Source: Candidatus Heimdallarchaeota archaeon LC_2
GTDB lineage: Archaea > Asgardarchaeota > Heimdallarchaeia > Heimdallarchaeales > Kariarchaeaceae
Assembly: GCA_001940725.1 (NCBI GenBank)
Contig: MDVR01000017.1
Location: 5,915-69,914 of the forward strand
Direction: 5' to 3'
Length of the DNA: 64,000 nt
In this document: in pieces, positions 52,779 to 61,446 of the stretch
How the letters are laid out: each line of letters begins with the position of its first letter
Numbering within the stretch: position 1 is the first letter of the stretch
Made by a program: the position numbers and the translations under genes
The notes under the pieces: generated by a model
The model's database searches: none
The model's input: the letters and a program-made list of their open reading frames with translations, nothing else
What the model was told of the DNA's origin: nothing

Positions 52779-53780
52779 TTATCTCCAAATTATGTCAACT
52801 TCTTCTGGTCTGAAGTGTTGTCTTACTAATGTATCTTCAATTGATTGTTCATGGCCATTTTGATGCATTAATATTCCTAGCCATGCAATCATAGCACCAT
52901 TATCAATTGCAGTAGCCGCTGGTAATCCAGCAAATTTTGCACCATGATTCTCTGCCATTCCTGCTAACATTTCTTTTAACCGGGTATTTGCTGCCACGCC
53001 CCCTGTCACCAGAATTTCCTCCTTTCCAGTGTGAGCTAATGCTCTTTCTGATACCTCAGTTATCATAGCAAATACTGTTTCTTGTAGACTCATGCAAAGA
53101 TCATTTATATTAATGTCAGCTTCTTTCCCTTTGTTTATTGCAGCTGTCAGGATCCCACTAAATGAGAGATCCATACCTTTGACGACATAGGGTAATTCTA
53201 TGTAATTTTTCCCTTTAAGTGCCATTTGTTCTACAACTGCACCCATTGGCAATTTGGAATTATCAAATCTCATTTCTCTTCCAAAAACATCTAAACAATT
53301 GCCCACGGGAATATCAAGAGTTTCACCAAACACTCTATATTTTCCCTCAGCAAATGCGATCACCTGTGAATTACCTCCACTTACATAAACAACCACTGGA
53401 TCATCCATTTTACCCAACAATCTACCAATTTCAACGTGAGCAACTTGATGATTTACTCCTAGAATTGGTTTATCTAACATTAAAGCAAGTGTTCTTGCCG
53501 CAACAGCATCCACGCGTAAACATGGCCCCATACCACTACCTTGTGTAAAACACACAATATCGATTTGAGACTTGTTAATTCCAGCTTTTTCGATTGACCG
53601 TTTAATTAATTCAGGAACATTATCTGAGTGATGACGTGCGGCATCCCTCGGAATAACACCTAGTCCAATTCCAGGCTTATATGTTCTAACAAAATTAGCA
53701 AGAATATTACCATTGCTATCAACAATACCCACACCGAGTTTATCAGCACTTGACTCAATACCAATAGCAATTATTGTCAT
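52779..53780 (-). CDS. kae1: Kae1/TsaD: tRNA threonylcarbamoyladenosine (t6A) synthesis
   Basis: A 333-residue ASKHA-fold protein with metal ligands H111 and H115 (GVNHQVAHVEIGR), phosphate loop VYVSGGNSQV, and LVTGGVAANTRLKEML. It transfers the threonylcarbamoyl group to A37 of ANN-reading tRNAs as the catalytic subunit of the KEOPS complex. It ends at the archaeal/eukaryotic length; the Bud32 kinase is not fused to it, unlike in many methanogens. Confidence 0.96.
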   Translation of the reverse strand: MTIIAIGIESSADKLGVGIVDSNGNILANFVRTYKPGIGLGVIPRDAARHHSDNVPELIKRSIEKAGINKSQIDIVCFTQGSGMGPCLRVDAVAARTLALMLDKPILGVNHQVAHVEIGRLLGKMDDPVVVYVSGGNSQVIAFAEGKYRVFGETLDIPVGNCLDVFGREMRFDNSKLPMGAVVEQMALKGKNYIELPYVVKGMDLSFSGILTAAINKGKEADININDLCMSLQETVFAMITEVSERALAHTGKEEILVTGGVAANTRLKEMLAGMAENHGAKFAGLPAATAIDNGAMIAWLGILMHQNGHEQSIEDTLVRQHFRPEEVDIIWR

Positions 53781-53963
53781 TAATTCTACATTTTATTATA
53801 TCAATTATAAGAAACTCGATTATTACAATTCTGATAGAGGAACTATATTGTAAGATAAAACAAATAATTAAAGAATTAATCCATAAAACCGTTGAATTAT
53901 AAATTTGAGCTGATTTTTGCAGATAATGTTTTAATAAGAATTTGAGAATAATATTAAATAACA

Positions 53964-54791
53964 GTGTCTATCGCAAATAATGCAATTGGAAATTTCACAG
54001 TCAAAGAGGTGCTGACTCTCAATTCTACAGAAACAATCGGATATGCGGTAGATCAAATGATTAAACATCGTTTCAGGAGATTTCCTGTACTAGATAAGGA
54101 AAAAAATCTATTTGGAATAATTACAGCAACTGATGTAGTAAGAGAGTTATATAATAAAGGTACAGTTGATATTTTCAAAGAAAAGCTTGAAACAATAATT
54201 ACAAAAGATCCATCGACTTTGGTAGCATCTGATACAATTCAATCGGCAATTAAATTAATGTATGAATCAGGTATTAGTGGTTTACCAATTATGCAATCAA
54301 ATAATATGATTGGTTTGTTTACTGAGAAGGATATTATCATGTTGGATGATTTGTGGTTTTCTCTACCTGATGGAATGATTACCCACGATGAAGGGATTGG
54401 AAGAGTCATTGATTCAGATCACATGATTACCGAAGATTTTACTCTTTGGCAAGCTATCGATAAAATGATTCAATTGGGTCAACGACAAATACTTATTCAA
54501 AACCGAGAAGGAACTCAATTATTGGGATTATTAACTGTCTTAAGACTATTAGAATTTATTTTTTCACAATTAATAATTGATGATCGAGAAATCTCAATAT
54601 TGCATAACACATCTGTTGGCGAACTACCTAACTTTCCAGTACTTCAAAAATCAACTCCTGTTTTGGTCAATTCAGTGAGACTATGGATGAATGCAAGAGG
54701 AATTGAGGCAGTTCCTTTATTTCATATGGGAAAACCAGTTAAATTGGTAACAGAAAAGGACTTAGTTGCATTTATTGTTAATCAATTGTAA
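53964..54791 (+). CDS. Four-CBS-domain protein
   Basis: A 275-residue protein with GTG start and four CBS motifs in order, about residues 10-65, 75-130, 145-200 and 210-275. FRRFPVLDKEKNLFGIITATDVV and SGISGLPIMQSNNMIGLFTEKDI are the best conserved. Two Bateman modules bind adenine nucleotides or SAM. There is no attached effector domain, so it must act on a partner protein. Confidence 0.88.
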   Translation: MSIANNAIGNFTVKEVLTLNSTETIGYAVDQMIKHRFRRFPVLDKEKNLFGIITATDVVRELYNKGTVDIFKEKLETIITKDPSTLVASDTIQSAIKLMYESGISGLPIMQSNNMIGLFTEKDIIMLDDLWFSLPDGMITHDEGIGRVIDSDHMITEDFTLWQAIDKMIQLGQRQILIQNREGTQLLGLLTVLRLLEFIFSQLIIDDREISILHNTSVGELPNFPVLQKSTPVLVNSVRLWMNARGIEAVPLFHMGKPVKLVTEKDLVAFIVNQL

Positions 54792-54878
54792 TAGCAACAA
54801 GTGTTTTTTTTGTAAAATAAACGCTTTATTAACATCATAAATCGATTAATACAAAAGAACAATTTCGCAATCTAAATT

Positions 54879-55670
54879 GTGAGAGGGTATCACTTCAAGT
54901 ATATCAATCACACACCACTATGGAAAATACAAAAAGAAGATGATCAATATCTACCCATTACGCTTCCCGTTGCATTATTTGGAATGATTGCACAATTTTT
55001 TTTTAATATAATATTAGTTATGGCTTGGTTCAATAATGAAATAATAAATCGTGTAGAACAAGAACCTACAAAATTGAATTCATATTTTCAAAATGGAATT
55101 ATTTTAATTCCTGCATCTTTGTTATTTTCATTTATTAACATCTTGCTTTTTAAATTATTTAGCGCCACGTTTAGTCAGTATTATTTTATTACACAATTTA
55201 AAAATCAAGTTGAGATATTAAATGAAACTCTTGCGTTAGATAATGAAAATCAACGCGATATGAATGTCGCTAGGAGATTATTAATCAAAGAATTAACAGG
55301 TGTCTTTATACTTGGTCTAGTTGCAGGATTTTATTATTCGATAATTTATTTTATGTTATATTTGATATTGTATTTCTTTCTTGTTTTTCTGTTGATTAAT
55401 ATTACAACATTTACTGTATCTGTCACTATATCCATGTTAGCTGCTTGGTTGATTATATCAATTTATCTAATATCAACTAAATTGAAAGTAGAAGAAATCC
55501 AAACAAGATACTTAAACCCACTTGTAGATTATGGTTTAACTGAAAGAAGTGTGGAAATTTTAAAAAGTAATCTACCACCGGTTATTTGTCAGGGATGCCG
55601 AAGTTATATTTCAGCTTCAAGCACAACCTGTCCAGTTTGTGGAGACCCAGTAGAAGATAATCTCACATAA
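54879..55670 (+). CDS. Membrane protein with C-terminal zinc ribbon
   Basis: A 263-residue protein with GTG start. Four or five hydrophobic helices are interrupted by a cytoplasmic stretch (KNQVEILNETLALDNENQRD), and the last 30 residues form a zinc ribbon (CQGCRSYISASSTTCPVCG). The layout is shared with the membrane RING-like protein at 9252 but with a simple four-Cys ribbon. Function unknown. Confidence 0.65.
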   Translation: MRGYHFKYINHTPLWKIQKEDDQYLPITLPVALFGMIAQFFFNIILVMAWFNNEIINRVEQEPTKLNSYFQNGIILIPASLLFSFINILLFKLFSATFSQYYFITQFKNQVEILNETLALDNENQRDMNVARRLLIKELTGVFILGLVAGFYYSIIYFMLYLILYFFLVFLLINITTFTVSVTISMLAAWLIISIYLISTKLKVEEIQTRYLNPLVDYGLTERSVEILKSNLPPVICQGCRSYISASSTTCPVCGDPVEDNLT

Positions 55671-55681
55671 TTTTATTCAAA

Positions 55682-56485
55682 TTACGTTTCATTTGTTTTG
55701 TTAATTAATTCTAGAAGTGGTGCAAAATATAGACAATAATTTTCAGGCATTAAAGTTGATTTTACTGAAACATTATGAGCTCTTGCGTATTCTAATCCTC
55801 GAATAATCCCATAAGGCATTTTTTCATCTGTTTCACCCATTAATAGATTTGTCGCAGTTGAAAGATTATCTGCTAAGGCACGAGTTGTAATCATCATTTT
55901 GTAACCATATAAATCTCTTTTACCTTTCTCATCAATTATAGGGTCAATTCCAGCAACACCAATAGCAACTGCAGAAGTTCCTTTTTTTAACGGAATTGTG
56001 CGTGAATCAGTAATAATTACAGCTACTTCTTTTCCTAGAGCATCCTTTATTCTGTTTTTGAATTCTAATGCAGCATTATCAGGATTTCGAGGAAGAAGTA
56101 AAGCATAACCCTCAGGGCAATTAGATTGGTCAATGCCAGCATTTGCACTCAGACCATAATCAGTTTTTGCAAGTATTGCTTTGTAAACTGCCCCATACAC
56201 TTCACCCTTGGATTCATTCAAAACAAGTTGAGCTAAACTTGGATTTAATGTACTTTTTTCAGCTAGTTTAATCGCCTCTTCACTGGGAATCACGTCTTTA
56301 AGTATAACAGCAGCCTTTTGTTCCATACTGTAAATCTTAGAAGTTATTGTGATGACATCATCATCCTCGATTTCAAAATTTTCATTTTTTATTGATTCAA
56401 GAAAAATATCGAAGACAGAATCACCCCAATCAACAATTTTTGATGATTTTAATGCGAATATCTGTAGGGATTTCACTGTATTCAA
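55682..56485 (-). CDS. cofE: Coenzyme F420-0:gamma-glutamate ligase
   Basis: A 267-residue CofE: DDDVITITSKIYSMEQK near the N-terminus, NAGIDQSNCPEGYALLLP, and VIITDSRTIPLKKGTSAVAIGVAGIDPI are hallmarks. It adds glutamate residues to F420-0 with GTP. Together with the LLM-type F420 oxidoreductase at 58.5-59.5 kb it indicates F420-dependent redox metabolism. Confidence 0.95.
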   Translation of the reverse strand: MNTVKSLQIFALKSSKIVDWGDSVFDIFLESIKNENFEIEDDDVITITSKIYSMEQKAAVILKDVIPSEEAIKLAEKSTLNPSLAQLVLNESKGEVYGAVYKAILAKTDYGLSANAGIDQSNCPEGYALLLPRNPDNAALEFKNRIKDALGKEVAVIITDSRTIPLKKGTSAVAIGVAGIDPIIDEKGKRDLYGYKMMITTRALADNLSTATNLLMGETDEKMPYGIIRGLEYARAHNVSVKSTLMPENYCLYFAPLLELINKTNET

Positions 56486-56620
56486 TTAATCATTTTTGAA
56501 AATAAGCAAATCGGTAGAGTACAGTCATTATTTTTGATGAATAAAGAATTATATACAGATCGCTATATGTTTAATTTTATTTATGAATAAAAAAAATGGT
56601 TCAAAGGATATTGTTGTAAA

Positions 56621-56938
56621 TCAGTTATATCTTCTTTTTCTATTAAAAATTCTAAGTGAAGCTCCTAAAAGAAATGGAACTATTAAAACTACGTTTGTAA
56701 CAGGAATGCTTGATTTATCATCTGTTTTGTCTAAAGTTTCTTGATCAATATTCTCAAGAGATTTTTTGAACTCTGTAAAAACTTCTTCAGTTATTGTTGC
56801 AGGAAGTATTATTTCAATTAAAATCGAATCCGATCCAACTAGCTTATCCTGAGTAGTGACAGAAACCTCGATTTTGTATAAACCAGGTTTATCGAATCTA
56901 TGACGAAAAGTATTGAAGGAACAAAACTTCCAACACAA
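56621..56938 (-). pseudogene. C-terminal remnant of a PKD-domain surface protein
   Basis: A 105-residue ORF whose first part reads FRHRFDKPGLYKIEVSVTTQDKLVGSDS, the closing strands of a PKD domain (F..PG.Y.V.V.V.D), then a polar stalk and a C-terminal helix with RKRR. No signal peptide is present and no matching upstream sequence was found, so the 5' part of a larger surface protein appears to have been lost. Confidence 0.6.
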
Positions 56939-57158
56939 AAATAAATTACGCCAAAACAGCGATTCATTTATATTTCTCAGTATGTGAAACTAATATTTTC
57001 AAAACATGAAATTGATTGCAATTTATAATAAATGATATTCATATTGATAAAATATTAGTCCATTTAAGTATTAATTACTTCCAACTGCTCTGAATTTTAA
57101 ATGTAAATTATGAAACCGTCAATAATATAATAAGTTAGAATTCTAATGATCATTTGTA

Positions 57159-58520
57159 ATGTCTACACCTTCATTTGAAATCATTGTTGTTGGCGGAGGA
57201 CCTGCTGGGGTTTCCTGTGCTTATAGTCTTGCAAAAATGGGAAAAAAAGTAGTTATACTTGATAAAAAGAAACAAGATCAGATTGGTAACAAAACCTGTG
57301 GAGACGCTTTGGATCTTGAATCTCCAATGATTCTTCACGATGCTCTGGGTTTAGAACTTCCAAAAGGAGATGAAATCTCAGATAAAGTTACAAAGATGAC
57401 AGTAAAGACCGATAGTGTTGATATTACTCTTCGGGCACCGGGATATACTGTAGATAGACATATCTATGGTCAACGATTACTTAAAGAATGCCTTGATTTG
57501 GGTGTTGAACTTATATCTGATGCACCAGTTAGAGATGTAATTATTGAGAATAATTTTGTAACAGGAGTAAAATATCGTAAAGATGGAGAGATAAAAGAAG
57601 TACGAGCCAATTTGATTGCTGATTGTTCGGGAACATTAGGTGCCGTAAGAAAACATCTACCAGAAGGTTTCTCTGATGGTTTGTATCAAACCATTCCTGA
57701 TCATCATATTGCAGCAACTTTCAGAGAAATTGTCAAACTTAAAGAAGATCATCCCTATTCAGAAGAAATTGTATTGGCATATTTTCCATCAATCCCCCCA
57801 CCAGGATACTTATGGTTTTTCACAAAAGGTGAAAAACGATTGAATATAGGTACTGGTTGGCTAAAATCAGAAAATAAATTATTAGAAAAACCCATGAAAC
57901 AAATTTACAGAGAAGCACTGGATGAATATTATAAATTAGGCGAAGATTATGAAATTGAAATCACGGGTGGAGGTCAGATTCCAATTAGACCACCTTATGA
58001 TTGTTTAACATTTAATGGAGGAGTAATTATAGGTGATGCGGCTTGTCAAGTCGATCCAACAACTGCTGAAGGTCATGGACCTGCACTAGTATGCGGCTAT
58101 TATGCGGCAAAAGCTATGGTTAAAGCAATTCATGATGATAATTTTACCCGAGAAAAGCTGTGGGATTATAATATTGATGTTATGGCACATTACGGTAGGC
58201 GAAATGCAATATCGTATGTTACATTACAATTCTTGAGAGAAATTGAAGCTGATGGTATGGATTTCATCCTAAAAAGGAAAGTATTGACCGAAGATGAAGT
58301 CAAATCTGTATATGACGGTAGTGATCCAGATACTGGATTTTTTGCAGTACTTCTAAAAGTTATCAGATGTTTTCCCAAGTATGGATTACTAAGAAGTATG
58401 TACAAATTGGTCTCAAATGTAAAGAAAATGGGGTCAATTTACGACGATTATCCTAACAATCCAGTAGACCTACCAGCATGGAGACTTCGAAGAAATGAGC
58501 TTTTAGGTGAAGCTCTTTAA
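57159..58520 (+). CDS. Geranylgeranyl reductase-family FAD enzyme
   Basis: A 453-residue flavoprotein: dinucleotide loop VGGGPAGVSCAYSLAKMGKKVVILDKK (first part VGGGPAGVSCAYS), CGDALDLES, the substrate-site PPPGYLWFFTKG, and the second FAD motif IIGDAACQVDPTTAEGHGPAL. It saturates the isoprenoid chains of archaeal ether lipids. The length matches archaeal GGR; a shorter aromatic-compound oxidase is less likely. Confidence 0.9.
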   Translation: MSTPSFEIIVVGGGPAGVSCAYSLAKMGKKVVILDKKKQDQIGNKTCGDALDLESPMILHDALGLELPKGDEISDKVTKMTVKTDSVDITLRAPGYTVDRHIYGQRLLKECLDLGVELISDAPVRDVIIENNFVTGVKYRKDGEIKEVRANLIADCSGTLGAVRKHLPEGFSDGLYQTIPDHHIAATFREIVKLKEDHPYSEEIVLAYFPSIPPPGYLWFFTKGEKRLNIGTGWLKSENKLLEKPMKQIYREALDEYYKLGEDYEIEITGGGQIPIRPPYDCLTFNGGVIIGDAACQVDPTTAEGHGPALVCGYYAAKAMVKAIHDDNFTREKLWDYNIDVMAHYGRRNAISYVTLQFLREIEADGMDFILKRKVLTEDEVKSVYDGSDPDTGFFAVLLKVIRCFPKYGLLRSMYKLVSNVKKMGSIYDDYPNNPVDLPAWRLRRNELLGEAL

Positions 58521-58521
58521 T

Positions 58522-59487
58522 TTATATCTTAGAAATCACTTTTTCACCAAAACGTTTAGAGAACTCTAAATCCCTTGGATATGGGAACATTAAATGAAAA
58601 TAATCAAAATTAAATTCGTCATATAGGAATTTGATCCGTTCAATTAAATCTTCTGGATACCCAATAAATGATCCTGGATATTCGGAACTTTTCAAATGTG
58701 TTTTTACTTCTTCAACTGTTCGATTAGATCGTTTTGAGATTCTATCAAACTCTCTTTCCAATTCTTCATCATTATCAGCAATAAAAACCGTAGTAAAATA
58801 TGATTTTCCGATATCATTGAAATTCCTTTTAAAATTATCACAATGTACTTGTAGAGCTTGAAATATTGATCTCAGATCTGCAATTGGGGTGAAAGGTAGA
58901 TTTAGATAATCACCATATTGAGCCACCATTTTCATTATTCTTTTTTTACCAGATCCACCAATAAAGAAAGGCATAGGGTTTTAAACTGGTTTTGGAGAGG
59001 AATAAGCATCTTTTAATTGATAATGTTTTCCTTGAAATGTTACCTTAGGTTCAGTCCATAATTTCTTTATGATTTGTATTGCCTCTTCAAGTTGATCCAT
59101 TCTATCTTTTACAGATGGAAATGGAATTCCATAGGCTTCATACTCATTTTGTTTCCACCCTGCACCCAAACCAAAATCTAATCGCCCACCTGAGATTTGA
59201 TCTACAGTAGCAGTCATCTTAGCCAATAATGGAGGATAACGATAATTATTACCAGTCACCAATGTACCTAAACGGATTGTTGATGTATCTACGGCTAGAG
59301 CACTGAGTAATGTCCATGCTTCCAAACAATCGGTAACTTCAGGATTGGGACCATAGAAAAAATGATCACTGGACCAAATTGATGTGAACTCTAATTTTTC
59401 ACCTTGTAGGGCGATTTCCTTTATGTTGTTGTACTTAAATCCAAATTGTGGCTCTATTTGAATTCCAAATTTGATCGAAGAGGTCAT
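58522..59487 (-). pseudogene. LLM-class F420-dependent oxidoreductase interrupted by an in-frame TAA
   Basis: Two ORFs read in one frame and are separated only by TAA at 58981-58983: AYSSPKPV-stop-NPMPFFIGGSGKKR. Luciferase-like monooxygenases usually have SPKPVQKPHPPILIGG here, so the stop most likely replaced a CAA glutamine codon by one C-to-T change. The N-terminal part has the KFGIQIEPQFG start and GAGWKQNEYEAYGIPFP; the C-terminal part the GY.EDLIERIKFLYDEF end. It would use F420 if read through. About 320 residues in total. Confidence 0.86.
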
Positions 59488-59559
59488 TCTTATTTTTGAT
59501 TTGCATTATCAATAATAAGTTAGAGATTTCAGTTTTCATAACTGTACGATTTCTCAATT

Positions 59560-60327
59560 CTAATTTTCTTCAACACGTTTTTCAATATAGGATAGAATGC
59601 CTATTCCATCCTCAAAATCAATTCTTTTTGCTGTAACTCTTATTGGAAATTCAGAACCATTGCGATGTAGACCATAGGCATCATAAGTTTCGACAGTGAA
59701 TTCACCTTCTTCTCTTCGTTTAACTTTTTCTTCAATTATTTTCCTACTTTTTGCTCCATGGAAAATAGATGTATGTTCACCTCTAATTTCTTCAATAGAA
59801 TCATAGCCAAAAAGATCAATATATACTAAATTAGCCATTAAAATCCTGCTATCTTTGGTAACACTAGTTGCGATGGGGGAATATTCAATCGCATCACGAA
59901 ATTTCGATTCCAAAATGCCTATTATTCTAGAACTCTCAAAATCTTGTGATAAATCCGTTAAATAAGCTAATGTAAAACCATTACCTTCAATTTCGAATCT
60001 AGTTGCATTCACTTGGATGGGTTTGTAACTACCATCTTGTAGTCTGCCCATACTTATGTAATTCTCAGGTTGAGGGATCCCTTGCTCCCTCCGTGATGCA
60101 CGTTTAGCTAATTTCTTTCTTAGTTTTTCAGGTCTTAAATTTTCGACCATTGTCCCTAATAATTCTGATTTGTCTGCGTACTGAAATAAATCCAACAACT
60201 TCCTATTTACATAATAAATTAGACTATCCTTAATTAGTATAGCACCCATGGGAAGATTATCAAGGCCTCTGAGAATTTTCAAATATACTGAAAAATCAAT
60301 TTTAGGGTGAGCTGTTGTAGAAGACAT
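59560..60327 (-). CDS. Two-PAS-domain protein
   Basis: A 255-residue cytosolic protein with two PAS domains (about 18-130 and 140-252; second: IEYSPIATSVTKDSRILMANLVYIDLFGYDSIEEI). No output domain follows, so it would act as a stand-alone sensor or scaffold. The PAS sequences are not recent copies of those in the kinase at 890. Confidence 0.82.
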   Translation of the reverse strand: MSSTTAHPKIDFSVYLKILRGLDNLPMGAILIKDSLIYYVNRKLLDLFQYADKSELLGTMVENLRPEKLRKKLAKRASRREQGIPQPENYISMGRLQDGSYKPIQVNATRFEIEGNGFTLAYLTDLSQDFESSRIIGILESKFRDAIEYSPIATSVTKDSRILMANLVYIDLFGYDSIEEIRGEHTSIFHGAKSRKIIEEKVKRREEGEFTVETYDAYGLHRNGSEFPIRVTAKRIDFEDGIGILSYIEKRVEEN

Positions 60328-60476
60328 TTTTCTTGAAACTTACAATCAAAAAAAATACCTACTATATTTATACCTTTGCAAGAAAAAAGCAATTAAATTT
60401 CTGAGTTGTACAAATTTTTATACTTCTTTATTCTTAGTTCTAATAGACAACTAACAATTTTCAGTTACTATGATAC

Positions 60477-60800
60477 TCAGAGATCTTTAATTAATGAAAT
60501 TTCTTTTCTTAGCCTACCAATATCCGCGCCTGTCCAACGATTTACTAGATCTCCATCTTTAAAGATTAAAAATGTTGGAAGTGAGAGTATCTTAAATGTA
60601 GAAGCTGCATCTTGATTATTTTGGGTATCTAATTTTGCAAATACTAGATCATCCGTTGCCATTTTATCGGACATCTCCACAAAAACAGGGGTTGATCTCC
60701 GACAAGGAGCACACCATTCTGCCCAACTGTCAACAATAACTAAATGATTGTTTGCAATCATTTCTTTGTAATTTGCATCAGTCATATCTACTGTAGCCAT
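60477..60800 (-). CDS. trx: Thioredoxin
   Basis: A 107-residue thioredoxin with redox pair C30-A-P-C33 in AEWCAPCRR, cis-proline P75 (SLPTF), and the usual central strand VDSWAEWC. WCAPC replaces the common WCGPC, an accepted variant that slightly changes redox potential. Reduces disulfides in cytosolic proteins. Confidence 0.92.
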   Translation of the reverse strand: MATVDMTDANYKEMIANNHLVIVDSWAEWCAPCRRSTPVFVEMSDKMATDDLVFAKLDTQNNQDAASTFKILSLPTFLIFKDGDLVNRWTGADIGRLRKEISLIKDL

Positions 60801-60931
60801 AATGGTACTGTGAACTTCTAGTTATTAATAAGTTTCCTAAGAGCAAATGAATGAGCTAATTGTTCACATTAAAAATGGAAATCATTTGATGGAGTTTTAA
60901 ATTTGAACGAATCTCATAATAAATCAATCTA

Positions 60932-61192
60932 TTATACCTTTGATGGTGTCTCTAAAGTTTGCTTATAGCCTTTTAAATTCATGAATGCTTGTTCTAAATC
61001 ATTAATTAAATCCTCAGATTCTTCTATTCCTACACTAATTCTCATTAGAGAATCTGTGATCCCTGCATTTTCCCGATCTTCCACAGAGATAATGCTATGA
61101 GTGGTGCTTGCTGGATGACTAATTAAAGATTCAACACCACCCAATGAAACAGCACGTGTAAAGATATTCAAGTTATTGATCGATCGATCCAT
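60932..61192 (-). pseudogene. C-terminal remnant of a cystathionine gamma-synthase/lyase-type PLP enzyme
   Basis: The 86-residue ORF reads IFTRAVSLGGVESLISHPASTTHSI, then ITDSLMRISVGIEESEDLINDLEQAF. These are the final motifs of the Cys/Met-metabolism PLP family (SLGGVESL, HPA-x-x-TH, RLSVGIED). About 300 N-terminal residues, including the PLP lysine, are missing. The ORF starts exactly at the palindromic junction shared with the Lrp fragment. Confidence 0.88.
61178..61189. repeat. 12-bp palindrome at the junction of two gene remnants
   Basis: gatcgatcgatc is its own reverse complement and lies exactly where the metB-like remnant (-) and the Lrp-like remnant (+) meet, which suggests breakage and rejoining at a hairpin or through gatc microhomology. 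Confidence 0.6.
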
Positions 61193-61395
61193 TGAAATAC
61201 GTGGTTTCAGTTGATATAGTAACTGGAAGTTATGATTTTTTTGTCAGGGTTGCAATTGACTATATGAAAAATCTTACTGATGTTATAATTGAGGAAATGC
61301 GTAAAATTCCTGGAGTTGGGAATACACAAACACTAATTTCATTTTCACAATTTAGAAATGGTTTAACAATTAACAGAGAAAGGAACATTTCTTAA
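61192..61395 (+). pseudogene. C-terminal remnant of an Lrp/AsnC-type regulator
   Basis: The frame reads KYVVSVDIVTGSYDFFVRVA, then EMRKIPGVGNTQTLISF, matching the second half of the AsnC ligand-binding (RAM) domain. The DNA-binding helix-turn-helix and the first strands are missing; a TGA lies 15 bases upstream. It abuts the metB-like remnant head to head. Confidence 0.72.
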
Positions 61396-61446
61396 TTATC
61401 CGAGATAAAACCTTGAAATAAAACAACACTTCACATAATCTATCAG

